20,070 nt of DNA from a virus. The stretch is from the IMG/VR virus record IMGVR_UViG_3300042868_006980, positions 1 to 20,070 of that record; one strand, given 5' to 3'. Numbering within the stretch: position 1 is the stretch's first letter; the number at the start of each line of letters is the position of its first letter. Made by a program: the position numbers and the translations under genes. This document shows positions 6,054 through 14,130 of the stretch, one piece after another. Below the pieces are notes generated by a model. It did not search any database, was not told the origin of the DNA, and saw only the letters and a list, made by a program, of their open reading frames with translations.

Positions 6054-8501
6054 TTATCCTAAATCGCTACATTTATAGTTGTTACTAAAAGTACCTAAAG
6101 GCGGTAATGCAGGCGCGGGCAATGGAACAGGCATAAGTATTTCGTGTCTAATTGTGTGCGGACCTGTGCCCGGGTCAAAGTTAGCATCAACTACAAACCT
6201 ATAATAAGCCGTTCCTATTGTTTCGTTTACTTTTATTGCAGTAACTACATTGCCCGCATAACTTAAAACGCCTACAGGGTTATTAGCATTATCTACAAAG
6301 TTATTTTGAACAATTGTTAAACCGCCTACATAATCGGGATGCGCTAAAATTTCAGCTATTACAAGCGTTGGATTACCTGTAATGCTCCACAAAGGCAAAA
6401 CCCCTATAACGCGGAAAGTTGATGTAGTTGTAAAAGCCGTTAAGCCGATAGGGCAATAATCGGGAACTTGTTGGAATGCTATTGCAGTAACCCAGTAACG
6501 CTGACCTAATGTAAGTTGTTGCACATTTATTTTAAATACTGCAAAATCATCTGTACCAAATGAAGCATCAACATCATCAAGTTTACCGCTTACTAACTGT
6601 TGCATTTGAATAGTTATAGGCTGCCAACTTGCTTCTTCTTCAATGGCATTATTATTTGTATCGCCTAATTCGTTTGCGGGGTAAATGGTAGCTATTAAGT
6701 TAATAGAACCTATGAATGTAGCATCTTTTTCTACTTCGGCTATAATCTGGTCGGCATCGCAAATATCAATTATTTCTGTTTTGATGCCTAAAATATAATC
6801 TTCTAAATCATAGAACCGAACGGCTAATAAGTTAGGGGTAACCGCATCATTTTCGAAAACATCAACATCTAATTTTTGAACAAAGTCTATTTGTGTTAAT
6901 TGAGTAATGCCGTTAACCGATGTAGGCTGATTCATGCTAACAGTCCATGTTATTTCGGTTGATGTACCTGCATATTCTTCAGCTATTCTAAAGATGCAAT
7001 CTAAAACTAAGTCGTTAACTGTATCGGTTATAATAGTCATATCAGCCGTTGTAATTGCAGGGCTTGCAGGTATGTAGCCTTGCACTTGATTAACAACGCC
7101 CGGCACATTTGTAAGTTTGCAGATTATGCCCGCAATGCTACCATCAAAAGTGCCTGTTAAACCTAAAGCAGTTAAAGCCGTTGCATAACTTAGCTTGTCA
7201 ATATCTAAACGCGCCTTAATACGTTGGTGAGCTGCTATTGTTAATTCGTTGCCGCTATACTCAGTATTATAAGTGCTAAGATAACCTGTTAACGTAGGTA
7301 TTGCAGGCGGCGTATAAGTAGCCGATAATAATGGGCTGATATGCGCCGTTGGCTGGTCTACGTTTGCGCTATCATGAATGTTTACTACTAAATAATATTG
7401 ACCGTTTATTTGTAGTTGTGTACCATCAATTACAAACTGCACTTCAATGTCATCGGCTAAAGGTACGTTTTCAAACCAATCTGAAGGCGAATAAATAGCG
7501 CCGTTTAGTTGACCGCTTCCCGGTGTCGCTTGCGGTATAATAGCATCAGAAAGGCTTAAATCAGATACAAAGTTAGCGGCGTTTGTAGTGTTGTCAACCC
7601 TAAATAATAGAACGCGTACATCTGAAATAGGGTCATTATTTACAGAACCGTTATAGGCTGCACCCCTTAATAAGATACGAACGTTATTTGCTTCGCCTAC
7701 TGCTAACTGATTATTTGCAATGGTAAATATTGCGTTTGGTATTGTTGTTTGATTAGGTTGCGCCGCTGTTGCTGTTGCATCGGTAAGTAGTGGTAAACTT
7801 GCAGCTATTTGTGATGCTGAACTAATTTCAAGTTCACGCATGTAACGCATCAATAAGCTATAACCTAAATAGTCTGAATTATACCAACGTGCTTCAACAG
7901 GCAAGTTTAAGAAATTGCCACCACCAGGTGTAGTAGGTATGGCCGAAAAACCCGATGGGTCAAATACGCGCGTAGCAATACCAAAGTTTTTAGCAGTATT
8001 ATAAATGCTTTGAAACTGATTATTCTGCAGGCTTAGAATAGATGTTAAAAATCTACTGACATTGGTATTACTTGAATTGCCAAATATAAAGTTAGTAGTA
8101 TCATTTGTAACGTAAAATTCAAATACTATTGTAGCTATATCATATGGCGCGCCATTACTCGACATTTCGCAATAGATATTTTCTAAAGCTGGATTTGAAA
8201 TATTTAATACAGCCTGTTGTACTGTAGTGCTTAATGGGTTTAGTGTTTGGTATCCAAAATCAAAAGCGTTGGTCTGATTTGATAAAACAAATAAACCAGG
8301 GTTAAACCTTAGAAACTTATTTAAAAAGCTATTAGCGCCACTACTTGTAATAGTTAGCGTTAAACGTATTTTATTACCTATTGCAAAGCCTTCGATAGGT
8401 GTGGCGGGTATTGTAGTGCTATCAAATGTAGCTATATTGTAAAGCACATTACCGCTGCTATCAATGCAATCTAATTGTATATCATCGTAAGTATAAGACA
8501 T
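6054..8501 (-). CDS. Large beta-rich tail protein (putative tail tip or receptor-binding component)
   Basis: The 815-residue protein starts with ATG at 8501, overlapping the stop of the putative hub gene by one base (TAATG). It is rich in Thr, Asn, Ala and Ile, almost free of cysteine, and has alternating beta strands typical of chained Ig- or FN3-like domains. Two stretches resemble each other: one with GQYYLVVNIHD (about residues 380) and one with GQRYWVTAIAF (about 680), both preceded by long strands and acidic loops, as in repeated FN3-like units. There is no recognised enzymatic motif. By position after the hub it is expected to be part of the tail tip or a fibre that meets the cell surface. 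Function is inferred from context. Confidence 0.7.
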   Translation of the reverse strand: MSYTYDDIQLDCIDSSGNVLYNIATFDSTTIPATPIEGFAIGNKIRLTLTITSSGANSFLNKFLRFNPGLFVLSNQTNAFDFGYQTLNPLSTTVQQAVLNISNPALENIYCEMSSNGAPYDIATIVFEFYVTNDTTNFIFGNSSNTNVSRFLTSILSLQNNQFQSIYNTAKNFGIATRVFDPSGFSAIPTTPGGGNFLNLPVEARWYNSDYLGYSLLMRYMRELEISSASQIAASLPLLTDATATAAQPNQTTIPNAIFTIANNQLAVGEANNVRILLRGAAYNGSVNNDPISDVRVLLFRVDNTTNAANFVSDLSLSDAIIPQATPGSGQLNGAIYSPSDWFENVPLADDIEVQFVIDGTQLQINGQYYLVVNIHDSANVDQPTAHISPLLSATYTPPAIPTLTGYLSTYNTEYSGNELTIAAHQRIKARLDIDKLSYATALTALGLTGTFDGSIAGIICKLTNVPGVVNQVQGYIPASPAITTADMTIITDTVNDLVLDCIFRIAEEYAGTSTEITWTVSMNQPTSVNGITQLTQIDFVQKLDVDVFENDAVTPNLLAVRFYDLEDYILGIKTEIIDICDADQIIAEVEKDATFIGSINLIATIYPANELGDTNNNAIEEEASWQPITIQMQQLVSGKLDDVDASFGTDDFAVFKINVQQLTLGQRYWVTAIAFQQVPDYCPIGLTAFTTTSTFRVIGVLPLWSITGNPTLVIAEILAHPDYVGGLTIVQNNFVDNANNPVGVLSYAGNVVTAIKVNETIGTAYYRFVVDANFDPGTGPHTIRHEILMPVPLPAPALPPLGTFSNNYKCSDLG

Positions 8502-10159
8502 TAAATTAAACCGTTTATAGTTAATGAATTATTATTTGTATCGTAAGTTATCTCAGTAATTTGCACTTGACCTTGCGGCGTTGTAACGTATTTGTCAATA
8601 TCTAAACTTGTAAGTAAATCACAATCAGCTGTAATTGATATTGTAACTTTTCGAGTTTTTACCGATGTTAAACGTGGGTCGTCAATGTATAGAAGGCGTT
8701 GGTAGGCTGTGTCGTATTGTTGGCCAGCCGAATCTACTAATGGGTTTTCTCTTACATGCCATTTGTAATTGTAAACCCGTAAACCGTTTGAATTTATAAA
8801 AAAATCGGGTACGGCATAACCCCTATCAAAATTTAAAATATCTTGGTCAAGTATTGTTTCAATATTTATTAACTTAGGAAAATTAGATATACCCTTTTCT
8901 AAAAACATTGCATATCTATTTTCATTATCTTGTACAAACGGATAAAACGTAACATAAAACGGTTTATCTATTGGGTTAGTATCTGGCGCATTTGCATCAA
9001 ATCTAAATTGAGCTGCTGAAAATGTAAACGTTTTACTTTTTAATCCTACCTGCTGTGGGTTATCGGTTGGATTCCAATCTATAACGCGGTCAGTCCAACG
9101 GCGCGCTACTTCATCTCCACTATTATCAACGCCATCTTTAGGGTATTCGTATTCAGCATAGGCTGCAGGGCGTTCGCCTAATGATTCAAAGCAAATAGAT
9201 AATAGCTGGTCATTTTGTAAATTATCAGTATTAAACCATTCAACACCTACAAAATAATCTTTGCGTTCAATCTGTAAAACATTATTTACAACGCGCCATT
9301 CTATATTCCATTCTTTTAAAGCATCTAAGAATTGAACGCCGTTTAAGTTTGGCGAATTATCATCAATAGCTGAAAATCTTGAAGACGTGCCCGACCACGG
9401 TCTAAATGCCATATCAATTCTAACTGTATTGTGATAATAACCGCCCACATCAAACAAAGAACTTTGATAACCTAAACCGCAAATTTTACATAGGTTTCTA
9501 AATTGGCTATCTAAAAAAGGTGCTACATGTTTTTTATTACAACCTACTATAAAGTTAGATAAATCATCAAAAATGTTTTGACCATTACCAGCTATTAAAT
9601 TACCTAATTGAAAAAATAATAAGATAGGCGCTGATACTACAAAAATAAATATGCCTATAATCATTATTGCTTCTTGTGTTGCAGCGGGTTTAACATCATT
9701 GCAATAATACATCCACGGCGCACGTCTAAATTCATCTATGCCCCGATAATTTCTACCTGTTTCCCACGGAAAATGATTTTTTAAACATCTAATTGCTAAC
9801 GCATCCTGACTATTATCAACTACCGTAACTTGCGCTTCACATGTCGGGAACGTACACCAACGAACCGAACCGCCTTCAATTTTACCCGTAAATAATAAGC
9901 GGTCCGAACCATCGGGATTAGTGCAGCATGTATCGTAAATTAAAACCTGTATAGCTGCTATATTTGGATTTGGCGCGTTTATTATTTGCTGCCTAACATA
10001 TTCGTATGTATCGCCTACAACGGTTAATTCAGGCGCAAAACTAAATGCAGAATCACCCGCTTCATCTTTGCGGCGAAAAACAAAACTTGCAGACTCAGTA
10101 CCGTTAAAGTTATCTAAGTCTTGCGGTATGCCATCGAAAAATATTAGTAAGCCGTTCAT
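8501..10159 (-). CDS. Putative tail hub / tail-associated structural protein with an internal hydrophobic segment
   Basis: This 552-residue protein begins at ATG 10159 in an ATGA overlap with the upstream membrane-protein gene. The N-terminal domain (1-120) looks like a beta-barrel of the kind found in distal tail or hub proteins (GLLIFFDGIPQDL, strands ending in FTGKIEGG). Residues about 165-190 form a strongly hydrophobic stretch (IMIIGIFIFVVSAPILLFF) long enough to span a membrane. A cysteine cluster surrounds it (C153, C207, C224, C227). The C-terminal half is again beta-rich and ends in a short ITEITYDTNNNSLTINGLI-like barrel strand pair typical of hub proteins. Location two to three genes after the tape measure supports a tail-end role. 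Family not named with certainty. Confidence 0.65.
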   Translation of the reverse strand: MNGLLIFFDGIPQDLDNFNGTESASFVFRRKDEAGDSAFSFAPELTVVGDTYEYVRQQIINAPNPNIAAIQVLIYDTCCTNPDGSDRLLFTGKIEGGSVRWCTFPTCEAQVTVVDNSQDALAIRCLKNHFPWETGRNYRGIDEFRRAPWMYYCNDVKPAATQEAIMIIGIFIFVVSAPILLFFQLGNLIAGNGQNIFDDLSNFIVGCNKKHVAPFLDSQFRNLCKICGLGYQSSLFDVGGYYHNTVRIDMAFRPWSGTSSRFSAIDDNSPNLNGVQFLDALKEWNIEWRVVNNVLQIERKDYFVGVEWFNTDNLQNDQLLSICFESLGERPAAYAEYEYPKDGVDNSGDEVARRWTDRVIDWNPTDNPQQVGLKSKTFTFSAAQFRFDANAPDTNPIDKPFYVTFYPFVQDNENRYAMFLEKGISNFPKLINIETILDQDILNFDRGYAVPDFFINSNGLRVYNYKWHVRENPLVDSAGQQYDTAYQRLLYIDDPRLTSVKTRKVTISITADCDLLTSLDIDKYVTTPQGQVQITEITYDTNNNSLTINGLI

Positions 10160-10614
10160 TTAAGTATTGAATATGTTAACGCCCCCAAAGATACAGATAT
10201 AAACGCGTAACTTGTTATTTTCCACATTTTTTTCAGACGTGTTTGTTTTTTCAGTTGCTTTTTATAGTCATTGCATATTATTGCATCGCGTTCATAGCTT
10301 TTAATCATAGCGTTTTTTAATAATAGCATGTCGCTTTGTGTTTGGTGCTGTACTTTCATATCAGCTATAAGCCTTTCAGATTTATTCAGCAACGCATCAC
10401 AATCAACGGCCCTATCAACGCATTCGCCATACGCAATTTTATAAACTTCTAAGCTATCAAAACGCAATGCGATGAACTCAGCATATTCGCGGCTAATTAA
10501 AAAACCGTTATTTACCTTTGTAATCTGACAAGAGGCGGCTAATGAGCAAAGTATCAGTAATGTCGCTATAATTAACACTCGGTATTTGAATAATCTTAAT
10601 TCGGTGTAAGTCAT
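10156..10614 (-). CDS. Small membrane protein or lipoprotein, candidate outer-membrane spanin partner
   Basis: The 152-residue protein starts at ATG 10614 inside the 3-prime end of the upstream gene, overlapping it by 107 bases in another frame. It has a basic start (RLFKYR), a hydrophobic core (VLIIATLLILCSLAA) and then S-C at 28-29, which fits a lipobox. The middle (about 45-130) is helical and charged, and a second hydrophobic helix (ITSYAFISVSLGALTYSIL) ends the protein. An Rz1-like o-spanin is a lipoprotein whose gene overlaps the inner-membrane partner, which matches the arrangement here; the C-terminal membrane helix does not match. A tail-associated membrane protein is the other possibility. 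Confidence 0.65.
   Translation of the reverse strand: MTYTELRLFKYRVLIIATLLILCSLAASCQITKVNNGFLISREYAEFIALRFDSLEVYKIAYGECVDRAVDCDALLNKSERLIADMKVQHQTQSDMLLLKNAMIKSYERDAIICNDYKKQLKKQTRLKKMWKITSYAFISVSLGALTYSILK
10186..10193 (-). promoter_or_regulatory. Possible -7 box TATCTTTG upstream of the putative hub gene
   Basis: The minus strand has an exact TATCTTTG at 10193-10186, 26 bases before the ATG at 10159, within the coding sequence of the preceding gene. No -33 TTTG is visible at the expected distance, and the triplets code for residues S-L-G in that gene, so chance is a real possibility. Confidence 0.2.
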
Positions 10615-10837
10615 ATCTAAACTGTTTTATTTGTTTGTCTAATGTAGTCTGCATCGTATCTATATGCGCTTGTAGGCTATCCGATTTTGTCACAAATTTA
10701 GCATATATTTGTGACAAACTATCGCGGGTCCGCTGTTCGTTTTTCTGTATCTGTTTATGTAACTTAGTGCTATTATCAATGGTAATGTATAGCAGTACAG
10801 ATACTAATAGTATTACAATGGCTATTAGGTATTTCAT
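10508..10837 (-). CDS. Inner-membrane coiled-coil protein, candidate i-spanin
   Basis: The 109-residue protein has an N-terminal membrane anchor (residues 3-19, YLIAIVILLVSVLLYIT) followed by a long charged helix or coiled coil (about 24-80, with KQIQKNEQRTRDSLSQIYAK), and a short tail. That is the architecture of Rz-type i-spanins, which span the periplasm. The start ATG at 10837 overlaps the stop of the preceding 41-residue gene as ATGA. The following gene starts inside this one in another frame. Spanins act at the end of lysis to fuse inner and outer membranes, relevant for a Gram-negative Bacteroidetes host. No sequence-family match is claimed; the call rests on architecture and overlap. 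Confidence 0.65.
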   Translation of the reverse strand: MKYLIAIVILLVSVLLYITIDNSTKLHKQIQKNEQRTRDSLSQIYAKFVTKSDSLQAHIDTMQTTLDKQIKQFRYDLHRIKIIQIPSVNYSDITDTLLISRLLSDYKGK

Positions 10838-10959
10838 TTTTTAACTAAGTTTAAAGCGATGGCAACGGCTTGTTCTTGTGGTTTGCCTTCAGCTATTAAA
10901 GTTCTAATGTTTTTAGAAATACATTTGTTATCGCCGGGTAAGCATTTGATTAGTGGCAT
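10834..10959 (-). CDS. 41-residue conserved phage protein
   Basis: A short ORF from ATG 10959 to TGA 10836-10834 encodes 41 residues: MPLIKCLPGDNKC at the start, then ISKNIRTLIAEGKPQEQAVA and IALNLVKK. The pattern S-x-N-I-x-T-x-x-x-x-GKPQ-x-QA-x-AIAL is common to many very small phage proteins of unknown role in which a helix-turn-helix-like pair of helices is expected. The stop overlaps the next ATG as ATGA, which supports translation. The gene fills the otherwise empty gap between the tape measure and the membrane proteins. Cysteines at positions 6 and 13 are less typical. Confidence 0.8.
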   Translation of the reverse strand: MPLIKCLPGDNKCISKNIRTLIAEGKPQEQAVAIALNLVKK

Positions 10960-10977
10960 AATGTTTAATTATTTGTG

Positions 10978-10985
10978 CAAAAATA
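10978..10985 (-). promoter_or_regulatory. Possible -7 box TATTTTTG after the tape measure gene
   Basis: The minus strand reads TATTTTTG at 10985-10978, matching TAnnTTTG, 18 bases before the ATG of the 41-residue gene and just after the tape measure stop. No good -33 element is seen 17-21 bases upstream. It could restart transcription of the tail-tip genes. Confidence 0.3.
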
Positions 10986-10987
10986 TG

Positions 10988-13825
10988 TTATTTTGACCAA
11001 TTCTTTGAAAAGTTTTTCCGCGCTTGTCTTTGTTCGACAATTTTAAATATACCGTTGGCATTTGCGCTAACTGTTGTACGCGGCATGTACTTAGGCAATT
11101 CAGTTAAAACATTTTCGATACGTTCTAATCTGTTTTCTAAACCGCCGTATGTTTGGGCCACGTTTACAAATATAGATTTTTGGCCTAACTCATTGCTAAG
11201 ACTTACGTTATCACCAAATGCCCCTAAAGCGTTTTTAATGCCGCCTTGCTGATATGCTTTAGAAAATGTATTAAGTACATCAGCTGGTATTCTATTATTA
11301 TGTACGGCGCTTAATACATCCCAATATTTATTATTGGTATCTGTTGTAATTACGCGTTCGCCTTCGTTTAGCATTGCAGGGATTGTATCGCGGCCCGCTT
11401 TGTTATTGCCGCGTTCAAGATATTCAACACCGTGAAAAAATGCGTTACCTGCGGCGGCCCTTGCTTGGGCTAAACCAGCTATCAATGATGCAATAGTTAA
11501 ACCAACAGTTACAGCCGATGCAAAACCGCCGCCTTCAATCAATGCTTTAGATATTGCAATTGATGCGTTAATAGCTATCTGTACCTGTGCTAATGTTTTT
11601 TCACGTTCAACAGCCCTTGCGCGTTCGGCTTCTAATTTTTCTAAACGTTCCTTTTCAATTTCTAATTGTCGCGCGTTAAAGTCTTCGCTATTGGCGCGTA
11701 TTTCATCCAATGCCGATTTGCTTTTATCAATGGCTTTATCTAAACCGCTAATATAGGCTTGCACCTGAGCATTAAGAACAGAAAAAACAGAATCCGAAAC
11801 GCCTGTAATAACTTGACCTATTTGTTCAATAAGTTTTTTAGGGTCGGGCGGTTCAATGCCATCTTCAGTAAGTTTTCCTAACTCAACTAATTTAAGTTCT
11901 ATTTCTGATATTTGCTTATCAATATCAGCAAGTAAATTAGCATCACCAGTTGAAACGGCCAATGCTCTTAGCTGATTTAATAGTGTTATTTTTGCATCTA
12001 ATATTTTTTTGTTAGTATCTTTTTCAAGTTCTAAACGGCGCTTATCAAAGTTTTTGTTAATCTTTTCTTGTTCTTCTGCATTACCTGTAGCCGCTTGCAA
12101 TAATGCGTTACGTTCTTGTTCTAATGCCGTTAGCTGGTTATTTAGTTCGCGTTCTAAATTATTTTGCTGATTAGTCGACTGCTTATTATAATAGTCTTCA
12201 TATAAGCCAAAACGCTTTTTAAGCCCTTGTTTTACAAATTCATCTATTTGCTTTTCGGTCATGCCTAAATCTTTGGCATATCTTGTATATAAATCTTTTA
12301 GCACGTCATAGTATTGCATTTCTGCATCAATACGTTGTTGGCTGCCTTCTTGCGTATCTTGAATTTGTAAATTTAAAAGCGCTTCGGTTTCTTCAATCTG
12401 TACCTTTAATTTTTCAATGCGTTCTTTTTCTTTTTCATCTAAAGAATTGAAATAGTCTAAGTTTATTTTTTTGCGTTTATCTACATTGTCTTGCATCATT
12501 AAAGTAATTTCAGCTTCTGTATCGCCAAAACCTTTTTGATTCTGTATTCTAAATTGTTCGATAACATCAATATATTTTAATTCGGCCCTTGCACGCGCTT
12601 CTGTACCTTCTTCAGTTTTATTGATTTCAATTTTTAAAGCATTTTCAAGGTTGGTTAATTCTTCTTGCAGTAGTTTAGCTTTTTCATCGGTAGCATTTCT
12701 GTTTGCTTGCGTTATTGCTGTTGGTGTTCTTGGTGGTTTTGGTGGTTTTGGTGTTGTTGGTACTTGAGTTAAACCCAATGATTTTTCAAGGTCTTTTGCT
12801 GATTCGTTTATTTTTTTAACTTCCTCTTTGTAAGCCTTATCAATATTTTGTAAATTCTTTTTTGCTGCTTTAAAATTATTTATTGCGCGTGCTTGGTCAT
12901 CGTTTGTTGGTCTTGAAAACATTTCTTCACCATCTTTATTTCTCATAAGTATAGCTACACCTGCATCGTCTAAATCTTTTTGTGCCTTTTTTTGCCTTTC
13001 TAAACCTGCTATCCTATCTTGTATTAATTTACCTGTAACCGCTTCTAATGCGTTTGTTTTAGCTTGGGTAACAGCTTTTCTTATCAATGCGTTATTGATT
13101 AAATCATAAGCCGCTGCAATTTCTTCAGCTGTATTTGCTTCAGTTAATAAGTTCGGCAAATAATCACCGTATTGGTCATTTACTTGTTTAATAATTGCGC
13201 TACGTTCTTCACCTTTAATGTTTGCATCATTGAGCGAACCAAACAATTCATCTAATGCAACTTTTTCTTTTGCATAACCTTGAACAGCAGATTCAGTTGC
13301 TTCATTGAATGCTTTTTGCGCAGTTGTTGCACCAAAAATATAATCAATAACTGTAGGTAATGCAGTAAGTAATAAACCGAACGGATTTAAACCGCCTAAC
13401 AATCTAAATACATTACCTAACATCATACCAGCGCGGCGTAAACCATTTATATTACGCGCGCCTTGTAGTAACGAACCCGCAAAACCGCGCTGACCGTTTG
13501 CCGCCTGACCTGTACTAACTGCTATCTGTTTATTTGTAGCATCCAACTGTTTACCAACTGCTACACCAGCTTTAGATTCAGCGTTAACGGCTTTTTGTGT
13601 TTTAACTAAAGTATCTCGTTTTTGATTCAACTGTTCAACTCCTTTGGCTTCAGTATTCAACACGTTAACTAAGTTAGCCTGTGCTGATTCTAAATCATCG
13701 GCAACATCAACGCCTTCGGCCATGGCGTTATTTAGTTCGTCAATACTTTGTATAGCTGAATTGATTTCAGTTTGAAACTGTGAACTGTTAAATTCTAAAC
13801 TATAAACATCTTTAATTTCTGCCAT
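10988..13825 (-). CDS. Tail tape measure protein
   Basis: At 945 residues this is by far the longest alpha-helical protein of the window and follows the tail assembly chaperone gene, as tape measures do. The N-terminus (1-110) is coiled coil; residues about 133-165 and 750-795 are hydrophobic (for example FGLLLTALPTVIDYIF), as in tape measures that enter the host membrane. A Pro-rich hinge sits near 356-368 (PTTPKPPKPPRTP). Two stretches, about 394-424 and 481-511, repeat one another with a period of 87 residues (T-x-EG, AE-x-x-Y-x-DV). Residues about 797-826 carry the C-terminal signature GVEYLERGNNKAG and DTIPAMLNEGERVI typical of Bacteroidetes phage tape measures. It sets tail length; about 0.15 nm per residue gives roughly 140 nm. 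Confidence 0.92.
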   Translation of the reverse strand: MAEIKDVYSLEFNSSQFQTEINSAIQSIDELNNAMAEGVDVADDLESAQANLVNVLNTEAKGVEQLNQKRDTLVKTQKAVNAESKAGVAVGKQLDATNKQIAVSTGQAANGQRGFAGSLLQGARNINGLRRAGMMLGNVFRLLGGLNPFGLLLTALPTVIDYIFGATTAQKAFNEATESAVQGYAKEKVALDELFGSLNDANIKGEERSAIIKQVNDQYGDYLPNLLTEANTAEEIAAAYDLINNALIRKAVTQAKTNALEAVTGKLIQDRIAGLERQKKAQKDLDDAGVAILMRNKDGEEMFSRPTNDDQARAINNFKAAKKNLQNIDKAYKEEVKKINESAKDLEKSLGLTQVPTTPKPPKPPRTPTAITQANRNATDEKAKLLQEELTNLENALKIEINKTEEGTEARARAELKYIDVIEQFRIQNQKGFGDTEAEITLMMQDNVDKRKKINLDYFNSLDEKEKERIEKLKVQIEETEALLNLQIQDTQEGSQQRIDAEMQYYDVLKDLYTRYAKDLGMTEKQIDEFVKQGLKKRFGLYEDYYNKQSTNQQNNLERELNNQLTALEQERNALLQAATGNAEEQEKINKNFDKRRLELEKDTNKKILDAKITLLNQLRALAVSTGDANLLADIDKQISEIELKLVELGKLTEDGIEPPDPKKLIEQIGQVITGVSDSVFSVLNAQVQAYISGLDKAIDKSKSALDEIRANSEDFNARQLEIEKERLEKLEAERARAVEREKTLAQVQIAINASIAISKALIEGGGFASAVTVGLTIASLIAGLAQARAAAGNAFFHGVEYLERGNNKAGRDTIPAMLNEGERVITTDTNNKYWDVLSAVHNNRIPADVLNTFSKAYQQGGIKNALGAFGDNVSLSNELGQKSIFVNVAQTYGGLENRLERIENVLTELPKYMPRTTVSANANGIFKIVEQRQARKNFSKNWSK

Positions 13826-13827
13826 TA

Positions 13828-14130
13828 CTATTTGTTTATTTTTTTATTAGCCTGTTCGGCCCTATCGTTATCTTTAAGTATTTGTTCTAATGCGCTATAA
13901 TAATCGCGTATAACCCAAAATCTAACATTTGCCATCTGTACCGGGTCACCCTTAGTTATTATATAATCGTTCTCGCGGTTTTGTTCTTTCAGTTTTTGTA
14001 ATGCGTGCTGATATGTTTGCGGTTTCTTTTTTGGTTTAGCGTTCGGTTCAATTTTGTTTAGCCGTGGAAAGTTTAATTTTTTAAAGCGCTCGAACCTTTC
14101 AAGATTTGTTCTATACTGTTCAAAAAAAAA
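13828..14130 (-). CDS. C-terminal extension of the tail assembly chaperone, made by -1 frameshift
   Basis: From the T9 run to the TAG at 13830-13828 there is an open frame of about 100 codons with no start codon near its beginning. A TGA stop in this frame lies just upstream of the run, and the first internal ATG is two thirds of the way in. If ribosomes step back one base in the T run, the 186-residue product is replaced after about residue 169 by FFEQYRTNLERFERFKKLNF and onward to DRAEQANKKINK, giving a 268-residue fusion. The arithmetic closes exactly: 803 bases plus one re-read base is 268 codons. The tail is basic at first (NAKPKKKPQTYQ) and acidic later. This mirrors the lambda gpG/gpGT pair, in which the long form binds the tape measure protein. 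The tape measure ATG follows the stop by two bases. Confidence 0.75.
   Translation of the reverse strand, partial: FFFEQYRTNLERFERFKKLNFPRLNKIEPNAKPKKKPQTYQHALQKLKEQNRENDYIITKGDPVQMANVRFWVIRDYYSALEQILKDNDRAEQANKKINK

Noticed and set aside
12720-12765. GGTGGTTTT-type short direct repeat as a possible repeat element
   Set aside because: It encodes the Pro-rich hinge of the tape measure (PKPPKPP) and needs no other explanation.
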